A stretch of 19,870 nt of DNA, from contig DVIR01000041.1 in NCBI GenBank assembly GCA_018711085.1, positions 1 through 19,870 on the forward strand, given 5' to 3'. The DNA is from Faeciplasma gallinarum. Its GTDB lineage: Bacteria > Bacillota > Clostridia > Oscillospirales > Ruminococcaceae. A program made the position numbers and the translations under genes. Shown in pieces: positions 1 to 6,849 of the stretch (within the stretch, counting starts at the first letter, position 1; each line of letters begins with the position of its first letter). Under the pieces are notes generated by a model that was not told the origin of the DNA, did no database searches, and saw only the letters and a list, made by a program, of their open reading frames with translations.

Positions 1-261
1 ACGGACAGCGTGTTCCAGCCGCTTTTGGCTGCGCTCATAGGCCTGATACCCAACTGTGCGCCGTCGGTAATACTCACCAACCTGTATATGGGCGGAAGCC
101 TGTCGTTCGGATCGGTTGTTGCGGGACTTTCAACCGGAGCGGGACTCGGACTTGTGGTGCTCTTTAAGACCAACCGCCGCATAAAAGAGAACATAACCAT
201 AGTGGTGGTGCTGTACCTTATAAGCGCGCTGTCGGGACTTTTGATAGATTTGATAATGTAA
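1..261 (+). CDS. C-terminal part of putative heavy-metal/manganese exporter-like membrane protein
   Basis: Partial gene. The reading frame is open from base 1 and ends at TAA 259-261, so only the last 86 residues are present and the true start lies upstream. The visible part is hydrophobic, with about three membrane segments. It contains a conserved-looking stretch LIGLIPNCAPSVILTNLY, a glycine-rich segment (SFGSVVAGLSTGAGLG), a short basic cytosolic loop (KTNRRIKEN) and a final helix ending in LIDLIM. The IPNC-PS motif with the glycine-rich helix resembles the end of the putative 10-TM heavy-metal exporter family (ArsP_2 type, often labelled arsenic efflux or putative manganese transporter). 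That assignment is from memory of the family, and the substrate is not shown by the sequence. A hairpin terminator follows directly. Confidence 0.6.
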   Translation, partial: TDSVFQPLLAALIGLIPNCAPSVILTNLYMGGSLSFGSVVAGLSTGAGLGLVVLFKTNRRIKENITIVVVLYLISALSGLLIDLIM

Positions 262-267
262 AAAGCG

Positions 268-300
268 AGGATGTGCGGCCGGACAGCTGCACATCCTTTT
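268..300. terminator. Bidirectional hairpin terminator between convergent genes
   Basis: A perfect 9-bp stem (AGGATGTGC at 268-276, GCACATCCT at 289-297) with a 12-nt loop is followed by TTTT on the + strand and preceded by AAAA on the left. It can therefore serve both the transporter (+) and the SpoIIQ-like gene (-), which converge here. Confidence 0.8.
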
Positions 301-308
301 CGGGTAAA

Positions 309-1022
309 TCACTTCATAGGCTCGATGTAGGACACCGGATCTATCCACACGCCTTCGTATTTCAGGGCAAAATGCAGATGAGAGTCCATGTCCGACTCTA
401 TGTCCGCAGTGTTGCCGACGGTGCCTATTGCGGCTCCTGCGCTCACGCTGTCGCCGACCGCAACCTTGATGTCAGGCGCTAAGCCGCAGTAGTAGCCCAC
501 AACCGTGTCGCCGTGGTCTATGACCACGCAGTTGCCCCACAGCGGATCGCTGTAGATGTCGCTGACGGTGCCGCTTGTCATAGCTTTGACGCTGTCTCCG
601 CTCTCTGCGGCGATGTCTATGCCGTCATGCGTTCGCCATACTCCGCCGGAGGTCTTTACAAGCTCTCCCCACGAGTATTCGGTCAGTATGTCCCCCGAGA
701 CGGGGAACATCTTTGCCTGCTCGTAGTACAGCGTCTGAAGCTCGTCGGTGATGTCCTGCTTTGACTGGTCATCGCTTTCGACCTGCGCAGGCTGCTCATC
801 CTGCTTGTCAATTCCCGAAAGCACCGAATCGACCTGGCTGTAATCGAGCGAAGGGTTGTCGCTTTGCTGATTTTCGCCCTGATCCGGAACGAGGTTTTTT
901 GTCAGCGAACCCACAACAGCCCTGTAGCCGACTACCGACGCCGCTCCGACTGCAAGTATGCCGACACAAAGCGCAATATACATGCCCTTGTAACCGCTGC
1001 GTTTGAATCTCACTTTTTTCAT
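309..1022 (-). CDS. SpoIIQ-like membrane-anchored M23 (LytM) domain protein
   Basis: The protein has 237 residues from the ATG at 1022. A basic N-terminus (KKVRFKR) leads into one membrane segment (about residues 14-38), then an acidic Gln/Asp-rich linker (about 45-95) and a C-terminal M23/LytM domain (about 105-235). Zinc ligands are visible as HDGID (H132, D136) and HLH (H215, H217). The usual YxHL histidine is replaced: the segment reads YYCGL, so the general-base position is Gly. This architecture matches SpoIIQ, the forespore membrane protein that joins SpoIIIAH in the channel between forespore and mother cell. B. subtilis SpoIIQ is also degenerate, while C. difficile SpoIIQ keeps its metal site. 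A TTG start at 1052 would add 10 residues, but ATG is preferred. A generic cell-wall M23 peptidase remains possible, because no other sporulation gene is in view. Confidence 0.75.
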   Translation of the reverse strand: MKKVRFKRSGYKGMYIALCVGILAVGAASVVGYRAVVGSLTKNLVPDQGENQQSDNPSLDYSQVDSVLSGIDKQDEQPAQVESDDQSKQDITDELQTLYYEQAKMFPVSGDILTEYSWGELVKTSGGVWRTHDGIDIAAESGDSVKAMTSGTVSDIYSDPLWGNCVVIDHGDTVVGYYCGLAPDIKVAVGDSVSAGAAIGTVGNTADIESDMDSHLHFALKYEGVWIDPVSYIEPMK

Positions 1023-1061
1023 AATGCCATTTGCACTCGCTTTCTTCGGCAAATTCTATAG

Positions 1062-1092
1062 ATCTTTTCCCGTGCCGTCGGGGATAACATGC
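1062..1092 (-). promoter_or_regulatory. Possible sigma-F/sigma-G-like promoter for the SpoIIQ-like gene
   Basis: On the minus strand GCATG (1092-1088) lies 16 nt before GGGAAAAGAT (1071-1062). This resembles forespore sigma factor promoters (GYATA, 15-16 nt, then GG with an A-rich -10), but with mismatches. It was looked for because the gene resembles spoIIQ, so the evidence is weak. If real, transcription would start near 1055, which favours the ATG at 1022 over the TTG at 1052. Confidence 0.25.
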
Positions 1093-1194
1093 CTGCCACG
1101 GCTGCGGCGGGCTGTTTATCTAAGCTAAGTATTAGCAGTTTTTTTGGTTTTATGCGAGACGGGCGGTTATAAAAAATTTTAAAGGAGATATATC

Positions 1195-1689
1195 ATGCGA
1201 AACTCAAGCCTTTGCTACATTGAACGCGAAAACAGCTATCTCATGCTGCACAGAGTGAAAAAGGAAAACGACGTCAACAGGGACAAGTGGATAGGCGTCG
1301 GCGGAGGCTTTGAAGAGGGCGAGTCGCCTTACGACTGCGTAAAAAGGGAGGCGTACGAGGAAACGGGACTTACCCTGTTAAAGCCGGTTTATCGTGGTCT
1401 TGTGACGTTTGTCTACGGCGGGGGCGAGGGCGAAGAATGCATCACCGAGCAAATGCACCTTTTTAGCTGCAAGGACTTTTGCGGCGAGCTTAGACCCGAC
1501 TGCGACGAGGGCGTTTTGGAATGGGTGGAGCGCTCACGGCTATTTGATTTGGAGCTTTGGGAGGGCGACAGGCTGTTTTTGCGCATGCTCGACCGCGACG
1601 CCCCGTTTTTCTCCTTGAAGCTTGTGTACTCAAAAGACGACGCCCTCAAAGAGGCGTTTTTGGACGGCGAGGCTTTGGATGTAAAATAG
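1195..1689 (+). CDS. Nudix hydrolase (MutT-like)
   Basis: The protein has 164 residues and starts at ATG 1195, preceded by AAAGGAG with 7-8 nt spacing. A complete Nudix box runs from G37 to about L59: G37, five residues, E43, seven residues, then R51 E52, two residues, E55 E56, T57 G58. These are the residues that bind Mg2+ and act in hydrolysis of nucleoside diphosphates linked to X. The N-terminus (a CYIE... strand) and the KWIGVGGGFEEGE segment fit the MutT / 8-oxo-dGTP diphosphatase branch. Substrate specificity cannot be read from the box, so both nucleotide-pool sanitation and turnover of a nucleotide sugar or cofactor are possible. It is monocistronic: opposite-strand genes flank it on both sides, and a hairpin terminator follows. 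A loose promoter-like pair (TTGGTT 1144-1149, TTATAA 1167-1172) sits just before the ribosome site. Confidence 0.88.
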   Translation: MRNSSLCYIERENSYLMLHRVKKENDVNRDKWIGVGGGFEEGESPYDCVKREAYEETGLTLLKPVYRGLVTFVYGGGEGEECITEQMHLFSCKDFCGELRPDCDEGVLEWVERSRLFDLELWEGDRLFLRMLDRDAPFFSLKLVYSKDDALKEAFLDGEALDVK

Positions 1690-1715
1690 AGCGCATGCAT
1701 ATACGCACAAAATAA

Positions 1716-1749
1716 AAAACCGGCAAGCCGCATAGGGTCTGCCGGTTTT
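1716..1749. terminator. Bidirectional hairpin terminator
   Basis: AAAACCGGCA (1716-1725) pairs with TGCCGGTTTT (1740-1749) as a 10-bp stem with a 14-nt loop. An A-run on the left and T-rich sequence on the right let it end both the Nudix gene (+) and the lipoprotein gene (-). Confidence 0.85.
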
Positions 1750-1759
1750 ACTGTTTTTA

Positions 1760-2962
1760 TTACTCCATGCCGATAGCTCTTTCGGGCTTGTATCTCTTGA
1801 CGGAGTTGTCGTTTACAACTACATTGTAGTCTGCAAGCGTGTTGTTGATGAGCGCGGTGTAGTCGCTGTCAAACAAAGCGTACAGGAACGTTTCGCGGTT
1901 GTCCTCGTAAATGTCGTCTCTCTCAAGGATGTCGAGCTTTTGAACGAGGTATATGTTCAAGTCGTCCTGAACAAGGTCAAACGTTCCCGTCTTGACGTCC
2001 TCAAACACGTAGTTTACAAACTTCTCGCTGGGCGTCGTGTCCTCGATGTAGAGTATAACCTCGTTGGGATACTCGTCCTCTTCTTCCGCGTCTATCTCGG
2101 GCAGATCCTCCTTGACGTTCTCCTCCTCATCGGTGGTCTCGTCCGTTGTAGTCTCGTCCGTTGTAGTCTCGTCGGTGGTCGTCTCGTCAGAAGTGGTCTC
2201 CTCGTTTTCCGCTTCCTCCGCTGCCTCCTGCTCGGCTAAGATCTCGTCGTACTCGGCTATGAGGTCGTCCATTTCCTCACCCGCCTCGGCTCTTTCAAGG
2301 TAAGCGTTTGCCATGTCGAGCGCCTCGTTGAGCCTGTCCTGATCGACGGCGTCGTTTACGTCATCGGCATACGGGAAGGTCATGTACTTGATTCTTGCGT
2401 AGTTGTCCTCCAAAAATCCCTGAATGTCCTCTTCGGTTGTGCCGTTGAGACCGCCGACTTCGTAGTATGCGTTAAATACCATTTCCTTCTTGAGGGTGGA
2501 GGTTGCAGCCTTCTTTACGGTTGCCTTTGAAATGCCCGCCTTTTCAAGAGCGTCGGAGCTTTGATTCCAAAGGTTGTTCACCTGAGCGTCTATGAGCGCC
2601 TCGTCGTCCTCTGTCAGCTCAAGTCCGAGCTGGTCAAACAAACGCTCCACTACAACGTACTGCTCGCACATGTTGAGTGCGTACTCGTTCATGTAATCCT
2701 TTACCGTCTGGTCGCCTATGCTGTCGTCGATGTAGGATAAACCGTACATCATGTAGTAATAGTAGTTTTGGTCCTCGGCGGCAAGCTCATAGCCCGCAGC
2801 AGTATATCCCTGCGACTGATAGTAAATGTAAAGTCCGCTGTTTACTATCTCGCCGTCCACGTTTATTATCCACGATGTATCGCCGCACGCGGTCATTGAC
2901 AGCATTATTACAAGCGCCATCAAGACGGCAAATAATTTCTTCACACCTTTGATGCCTTTCAT
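1760..2962 (-). CDS. Lipoprotein with SurA/PrsA-like fold and split parvulin-like region
   Basis: The protein has 400 residues; ATG 2962 is preceded by AAAGGA. A lipoprotein signal (basic KGVKK, hydrophobic core, SMTAC with C26 as lipid-attachment cysteine) exports it to the outer membrane-surface side. Residues about 30-190 are helical, with the INVDGEIVNSGLYIYY start typical of SurA_N/PrsA chaperones. After KYMTFPYAD (about 192-200) a rotamase-like stretch begins, is interrupted by a very acidic insert (about 236-298) that includes TTDET repeats, and resumes at PSEKFVNYVFEDVKTGTF (about 311-328). I infer a parvulin-type (PpiC) domain split by the insert. I do not see the canonical catalytic signature, so it may be a chaperone without isomerase activity. 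It has its own promoter and the downstream gene is convergent, so it is a single-gene unit. Confidence 0.65.
   Translation of the reverse strand: MKGIKGVKKLFAVLMALVIMLSMTACGDTSWIINVDGEIVNSGLYIYYQSQGYTAAGYELAAEDQNYYYYMMYGLSYIDDSIGDQTVKDYMNEYALNMCEQYVVVERLFDQLGLELTEDDEALIDAQVNNLWNQSSDALEKAGISKATVKKAATSTLKKEMVFNAYYEVGGLNGTTEEDIQGFLEDNYARIKYMTFPYADDVNDAVDQDRLNEALDMANAYLERAEAGEEMDDLIAEYDEILAEQEAAEEAENEETTSDETTTDETTTDETTTDETTDEEENVKEDLPEIDAEEEDEYPNEVILYIEDTTPSEKFVNYVFEDVKTGTFDLVQDDLNIYLVQKLDILERDDIYEDNRETFLYALFDSDYTALINNTLADYNVVVNDNSVKRYKPERAIGME
2136..2195. repeat. 15-bp tandem repeat encoding TTDET units
   Basis: Four consecutive 15-bp units begin with GTCTCGT (2136-2150, 2151-2165, 2166-2180, 2181-2195). 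The first two are identical (GTCTCGTCCGTTGTA) and the others diverge in their 3' halves. On the minus strand they encode the repeated Thr-Thr-(Asp/Ser)-Glu-Thr stretch in the acidic insert of the lipoprotein. The unit length is a multiple of three, so slippage would change length without a frameshift. Confidence 0.9.
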
Positions 2963-3087
2963 CGCTAAAGTCCTTTCTGTGAAACAATTTTTGAGCCTTT
3001 TTGGGGTGCAAAACTCGCCGCACGCGCCTTTTAAAAGCTCACGTTACAAATCCGCATCAGCGCGGAGTTAATAAACAACACCAAAAC

Positions 3088-3116
3088 AGTATACATTATT
3101 TTTTTGCGGTTGTCTA
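3088..3116 (-). promoter_or_regulatory. Sigma-A-type promoter of the lipoprotein gene
   Basis: On the minus strand TAGACA (3116-3111) is separated by 17 nt from TATACT (3093-3088). This is one mismatch from each consensus box at ideal spacing. It leaves a leader of about 120 nt before the ATG at 2962. Confidence 0.7.
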
Positions 3117-3179
3117 CTGTTTTTTAATTATTTCAGATCAAATCCGCCCGAAAATCCGTGTGTGCACACGTGTGCAGCC

Positions 3180-3977
3180 TCACTCTTCGGGCTTGTTTTC
3201 CCCGTAAGTGGAGATGTACGCCTTTTGTATTATTATGTCGCTTGCAGGCTGATAGCTTTCGAGAACCGTGGCTCCCACTATCTGCTCAAACACGTCCCAG
3301 CCGTCGTACACCTGTGCAAATATCGTGTATTCGCCGCAGAAGTTCGGTATTCCGCCGTACTCGTCAAACGCCGAGCCTAAGCTTTCGCCGTATGTCCTTT
3401 TGAGCGCGTCCTCGGCCATGTATGCGTCGTCTATGTCGTTGATGAACAAAAACGAAGAGCCTGCGAGGTTTTTCTGAAACGGCCACACGCCTGACGTTCC
3501 CACATATGACGCTATGGCGCCTCTTAAAGGCCACAGCTTGTCCGAAACCTCAGCCTCTATGGACTGCGTGTCGGAATCCTCCGGCTGTTCTGCGTTCGGA
3601 TCCGCAATTTTTGTGCCGCCTAAGGCGTACGCACCGTCCACAACCGCGCATACATATGTTCCGTCATAGTACCCCGACTCGACAAGCGAGGTAAAATATT
3701 CATAGTAAAGCGGAGTTTCCTCCGGGAAGAGCATGGCTTTCATCGTTCCGAGGTTTGTCTCGAACACCACGACAGGGTCGTCGTCCTGCGGCGTTTTAAG
3801 CTGCTCGAAGTCTATAACGTCAGGTATTCCGGGACGCCTTGCTCCCGACACCCATATTATCAGCACAAACAGTATGATGATGAATATGGCTACAAGCGAT
3901 ATTCCCAAGTATCTCGAAAACGCCCGCGAACGAAACGGATTTTTTGACTTGTTGGGGTTTTGAATGTTTTGTGACAT
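3180..3977 (-). CDS. Membrane-anchored cyclophilin-like protein with degenerate active site
   Basis: The protein has 265 residues; ATG 3977 follows GGAGG at 6 nt. A basic, Asn-rich cytosolic N-terminus (1-22) and one membrane helix (about 23-44) place the rest outside the membrane. Residues about 68-258 follow the cyclophilin PPIase order: VVVFETNLGTMKAMLFPEETP, then GYYDGTYVCAVVDG, GSSFLFIND, and EYTIFAQVYDGWDVFEQI. In active cyclophilins the FHRV..FMIQGG segment supplies the catalytic Arg, Phe and Gln; here it reads VCAVVDGAYALGG. The Arg is Ala111 and the Phe and Gln positions are Ala116 and Leu119, so isomerase activity is doubtful. A 30-residue acidic insert (about 125-150) is also present. 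It lies 15 bp after the DUF3267 gene and is probably co-transcribed with it. Confidence 0.75.
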   Translation of the reverse strand: MSQNIQNPNKSKNPFRSRAFSRYLGISLVAIFIIILFVLIIWVSGARRPGIPDVIDFEQLKTPQDDDPVVVFETNLGTMKAMLFPEETPLYYEYFTSLVESGYYDGTYVCAVVDGAYALGGTKIADPNAEQPEDSDTQSIEAEVSDKLWPLRGAIASYVGTSGVWPFQKNLAGSSFLFINDIDDAYMAEDALKRTYGESLGSAFDEYGGIPNFCGEYTIFAQVYDGWDVFEQIVGATVLESYQPASDIIIQKAYISTYGENKPEE

Positions 3978-3992
3978 ATGCGCCTCCGACTT

Positions 3993-4583
3993 TTATTGAT
4001 TGTTGTCCTCCGGCATGTACCAGTAGGAATGTGTTTCGTATAGATATGTTTTAGAGCCTCTGGGCATCTGCGTGAGCGCATTGTACACGTTTAAATAGTC
4101 GCCCGCGCCCTGACCTATGCATATTGAACCGAACACGCCCAGAGCAGTGTAGGTGGGGATTGCCATGTACAAAATAAACGGCACAAACCCGAAAACTATG
4201 TTCGGCAAAAGGCTCATTATGACAAACCTTGCCTTGCTCATGTCCTCGCCGCCGGTGACAAAGAGCATGCCCTGCCGCAAATTCGTGTACACATATGCGG
4301 TCTTCTTAAAGCATATCGCGTGCAAAAGCTCGTGCGGGAACAGAACAAGCATCGAGCACACAGCTCCTATGATAATCTGCAAACCGTCGCTGCGGTCTAT
4401 GCCTTTAGCCCTTACAAACGTCGCCACCAGCAAAACCGCCGTCACGATGAACGCCGCTATGTTCATCACAAGAGCCATCTTGTTCATGTCCGGCTCCTTG
4501 AACATGACTGCGTTCGGCCTGTGTCCTTCGTTCGGGATGTCTGCGGGGTTGCCTGAGTACTTGCCTTTAAAAACAATCTTCAT
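3993..4583 (-). CDS. DUF3267 putative membrane zincin metalloprotease
   Basis: The protein has 196 residues; ATG 4583 is preceded by AAGGAG at 6 nt. Membrane segments are predicted at about 37-58, 69-90 and 116-160. An HExxH zinc-binding motif (H84-E85-L-L-H88) sits at the end of the second, the usual place for an intramembrane or membrane-embedded zincin. A GAGDYLNVYN segment (about 159-168) could supply a third ligand, as the late Asp does in M50 proteases. This pattern (HELLHA followed by a long hydrophobic region, about 200 residues) matches the DUF3267 family, described as putative zincin peptidases; no substrate is known to me. The partner gene is the membrane cyclophilin-like protein 15 bp downstream. 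The 112 bp separating it from cysS show no clear promoter, so read-through from cysE-cysS is possible. Confidence 0.8.
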   Translation of the reverse strand: MKIVFKGKYSGNPADIPNEGHRPNAVMFKEPDMNKMALVMNIAAFIVTAVLLVATFVRAKGIDRSDGLQIIIGAVCSMLVLFPHELLHAICFKKTAYVYTNLRQGMLFVTGGEDMSKARFVIMSLLPNIVFGFVPFILYMAIPTYTALGVFGSICIGQGAGDYLNVYNALTQMPRGSKTYLYETHSYWYMPEDNNQ

Positions 4584-4695
4584 AAGGTCTCCTTTTTGCT
4601 TTTTGCGCAGCGAGATATCCCGCCATGCGTTTTCTTGCCATGCCGGTTTGTGCTCAAATATTTGTTTTTTTGCGCCATCGCACTCCGTCAGCCGC

Positions 4696-6138
4696 TCATC
4701 CGATAGGCTTTACGACAGTTCCCTGCCTTGTTTCCTCTACCGAGTAGCCAAGCTCCGCTATTTTTGCCCGAAGTTCATCCGCAAGCGCAAAGTTTTTGTC
4801 CTTCCTTGCCGCTTTTCTCTGCTCCACAAGCTCCGAAACCTCTGCGGGTATATCTGCGGCGCCGGCATCTGACGCTATGCTCTCCTTATGCTTTTTTGCG
4901 TTTTCTATTAAGCTTAAGGACAGCACGCGGTCAAAGTCCTCTATCAAGGACAGCTTTGTCTTTTCGGATGCATTCGACTTTAAAACGTCGTACAAAGCCG
5001 TCACCGCAAGAGACGTGTTCAGGTCGTTGTCCATCGCCGCCGTGAATGAGGCTTTGAGCCGGTCATACGCGCTTTGCTCATCAAGCTTATTATGCTCCGT
5101 TTCGTCCTGCGCGTCAAGAAGCGAAGCGATTTTTGCCACAAGCTTGTTATACGCAACCGCCGCATTGTCTAAGCTGTCATATGAAAATACCAAAGACCTG
5201 CGGTAATGCGAGTGAAGGCAGAAGAAGCGGTAAACTATCGGGTCGTAGCCCTTTTGTTCAAGCAAAGACACAGTCAAAAACTCGCCCTTTGACTTGCTCA
5301 TCTTGCCCGACTCGGTGTTTAAGTGGTGCACGTGGAACCAGTGGCTGCACCACGGGTGTCCCAAATACGCCTCCGACTGTGCGGTTTCGTTTGTGTGGTG
5401 CGGGAAGGCGTTGTCTATTCCTCCGCAGTGCAAATCAAGATACTCGCCGTTGTATTTAAGGCTTATGCATGAGCACTCTATGTGCCATCCAGGGTATCCC
5501 ACGCCCCACGGCGAGTCCCATTTAAGCTCCTGATCCTCAAACTTTGATTTTGTGAACCACAGCACGAAGTCGGTCTTGTTTTTCTTGTTTGAGTCTGCCT
5601 CAACGCCTTCTCTCACGCCGACTTCAAGGTCCTCCTCGTCAAAGTCGTTGAATATATAGTATTTTTCAAGGCGGGAGGTGTCAAAGTATATGTTTCCTCC
5701 CGCTTCGTATGCGTAGCCCTTGTCGATAAGAACCATAATCACCTTTATAAAATCGTCTATGCAGGACGTTGCGGGGACAACCGTGGCCGGAATGGCGATG
5801 TTGAGCTTCTTGCAGTCGTCAAAGAACGCCCTGGTGTAAAACTCCGCTATCTGCATGACGGTCTTGTGCTCGCGCTTTGCGCCCTTGAGCATCTTGTCGT
5901 CGCCGGTGTCGCCGTCGCTTGTCAGATGTCCCACATCGGTTATGTTCATAACCCTGTTCACGTCGTATCCGATGTATTTAAGGTACTTTTCAAGTATGTC
6001 CTCCATTATATACGAGCGCAGATTTCCTATGTGCGCATAGTGATACACCGTCGGGCCGCAGGTGTACATCTGCACCTTTTTCGGAGTATGGGTTACAAAT
6101 TCGTCCTTGCTTCTTGTGAGGGTGTTGTACAGTTTCAT
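4696..6138 (-). CDS. cysS: Cysteinyl-tRNA synthetase
   Basis: The protein has 480 residues, normal for class I CysRS. It ligates cysteine to tRNA-Cys in the cytosol. The N-terminal signature MYTCGPTVYHYAHIGN holds the HIGH-type motif (H36-I-G-N39), and KMSKS is at 279-283. The four zinc ligands that select cysteine are visible as C27, C222 (in GWHIECS), H247 and E251 (HHTNE). The C-terminal part (about 330-480) carries the helical DALR/anticodon-binding region and ends with the usual KDFALADELR-like segment (KNFALADELRAKI). ATG 6138 has AAAGGA about 11 nt upstream. It lies 44 bp downstream of cysE on the same strand, so both should be expressed from the T-box-controlled transcript. Confidence 0.98.
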   Translation of the reverse strand: MKLYNTLTRSKDEFVTHTPKKVQMYTCGPTVYHYAHIGNLRSYIMEDILEKYLKYIGYDVNRVMNITDVGHLTSDGDTGDDKMLKGAKREHKTVMQIAEFYTRAFFDDCKKLNIAIPATVVPATSCIDDFIKVIMVLIDKGYAYEAGGNIYFDTSRLEKYYIFNDFDEEDLEVGVREGVEADSNKKNKTDFVLWFTKSKFEDQELKWDSPWGVGYPGWHIECSCISLKYNGEYLDLHCGGIDNAFPHHTNETAQSEAYLGHPWCSHWFHVHHLNTESGKMSKSKGEFLTVSLLEQKGYDPIVYRFFCLHSHYRRSLVFSYDSLDNAAVAYNKLVAKIASLLDAQDETEHNKLDEQSAYDRLKASFTAAMDNDLNTSLAVTALYDVLKSNASEKTKLSLIEDFDRVLSLSLIENAKKHKESIASDAGAADIPAEVSELVEQRKAARKDKNFALADELRAKIAELGYSVEETRQGTVVKPIG

Positions 6139-6182
6139 ATTTAAATTGTCCTTTCATAGATATCGTGCGCCGGCTGATGAGA

Positions 6183-6836
6183 CTACTTCTTTTCAAGCTC
6201 CCCGACGCGCTTTTCAAGGGCGTCTATCTTTGCAAGCTGCCTGCACAGCTCCTGAGATACGGGGTCGGGGATGTGGATCTGGTCAAGCTCATCCGTCACC
6301 CTTACGCCCCCACGCCTTACAACCTTTGCGGGCACGCCTACTGCGGTGCAGTTGTCCGGAATTTCGTTTAAAACCACTGCGTTTGCCGCGATTTTGACGT
6401 TGTTGCCTATCTTAAACGGCCCTAAGACCTTTGCTCCGCTTCCTACCATCACGTTGTTGCCCAAAGTCGGGTGGCGCTTGCCTTTGTCCTTGCCGTTTCC
6501 CCCTAAGGTCACGCCCTGATACAGCAGGCAGTCGTCGCCTATAACCGTGGTTTCGCCTATTACAACTCCGCTTCCGTGGTCGATAAACAGCCGCTTTCCT
6601 ATCTTTGCGCCGGGGTGTATCTCGATGCCGGTCAAAAACCTTCCTATCTGGGACAGTATTCTCGCCGTGGTGAACATCCTCGACACGTACAGCCTGTGGG
6701 ACACTCGGTATATCAAAACTGCGTGAAGTCCCGAATATGTCAGCAGTATTTCAAGAGTGCTTCTTGCGGCGGGGTCGCGCTTTTTTACAACCGCTATCTC
6801 CTCCCGCAAAGCCTTTATCACAGAGTTAATGCTCAT
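6183..6836 (-). CDS. cysE: Serine O-acetyltransferase
   Basis: The protein has 217 residues, the short CysE form common in Gram-positive bacteria. It transfers acetyl from acetyl-CoA to L-serine, giving O-acetylserine, the substrate for cysteine synthase. An N-terminal helical region (1-65) precedes a left-handed beta helix of hexapeptide repeats (about 68-170). Diagnostic segments are IEIHPGAKIG, FIDHGSGVVIGET (H87 corresponds to the catalytic His), YQGVTLGG and GVPAKVV. The tail (about 190-217) is a short coiled coil (LAKIDALEKRVGELEKK). ATG 6836 is preceded by AAAGGAG at 7 nt. It is the first gene after the T-box leader and is followed by cysS. Confidence 0.96.
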   Translation of the reverse strand: MSINSVIKALREEIAVVKKRDPAARSTLEILLTYSGLHAVLIYRVSHRLYVSRMFTTARILSQIGRFLTGIEIHPGAKIGKRLFIDHGSGVVIGETTVIGDDCLLYQGVTLGGNGKDKGKRHPTLGNNVMVGSGAKVLGPFKIGNNVKIAANAVVLNEIPDNCTAVGVPAKVVRRGGVRVTDELDQIHIPDPVSQELCRQLAKIDALEKRVGELEKK

Positions 6837-6849
6837 TGTATCTCTCCTT

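Noticed and set aside
1124..1145. GCTAA-GTA-TTAGC followed by a T-run before the Nudix gene
   Set aside because: Only five A+T-rich pairs with a 3-nt loop, and no upstream + strand gene to terminate; too weak to call a terminator.
2136..2195. Short repeats considered as a CRISPR-like array
   Set aside because: Units are contiguous, lack spacers, and stay in frame inside a coding gene; they are a coding microsatellite.
4153..4872. 239-codon open frame on the + strand
   Set aside because: It lies antisense to the DUF3267 and cysS genes, has no ribosome site or recognisable domain, and reads as a cysteine-rich shadow of the membrane protein frame.
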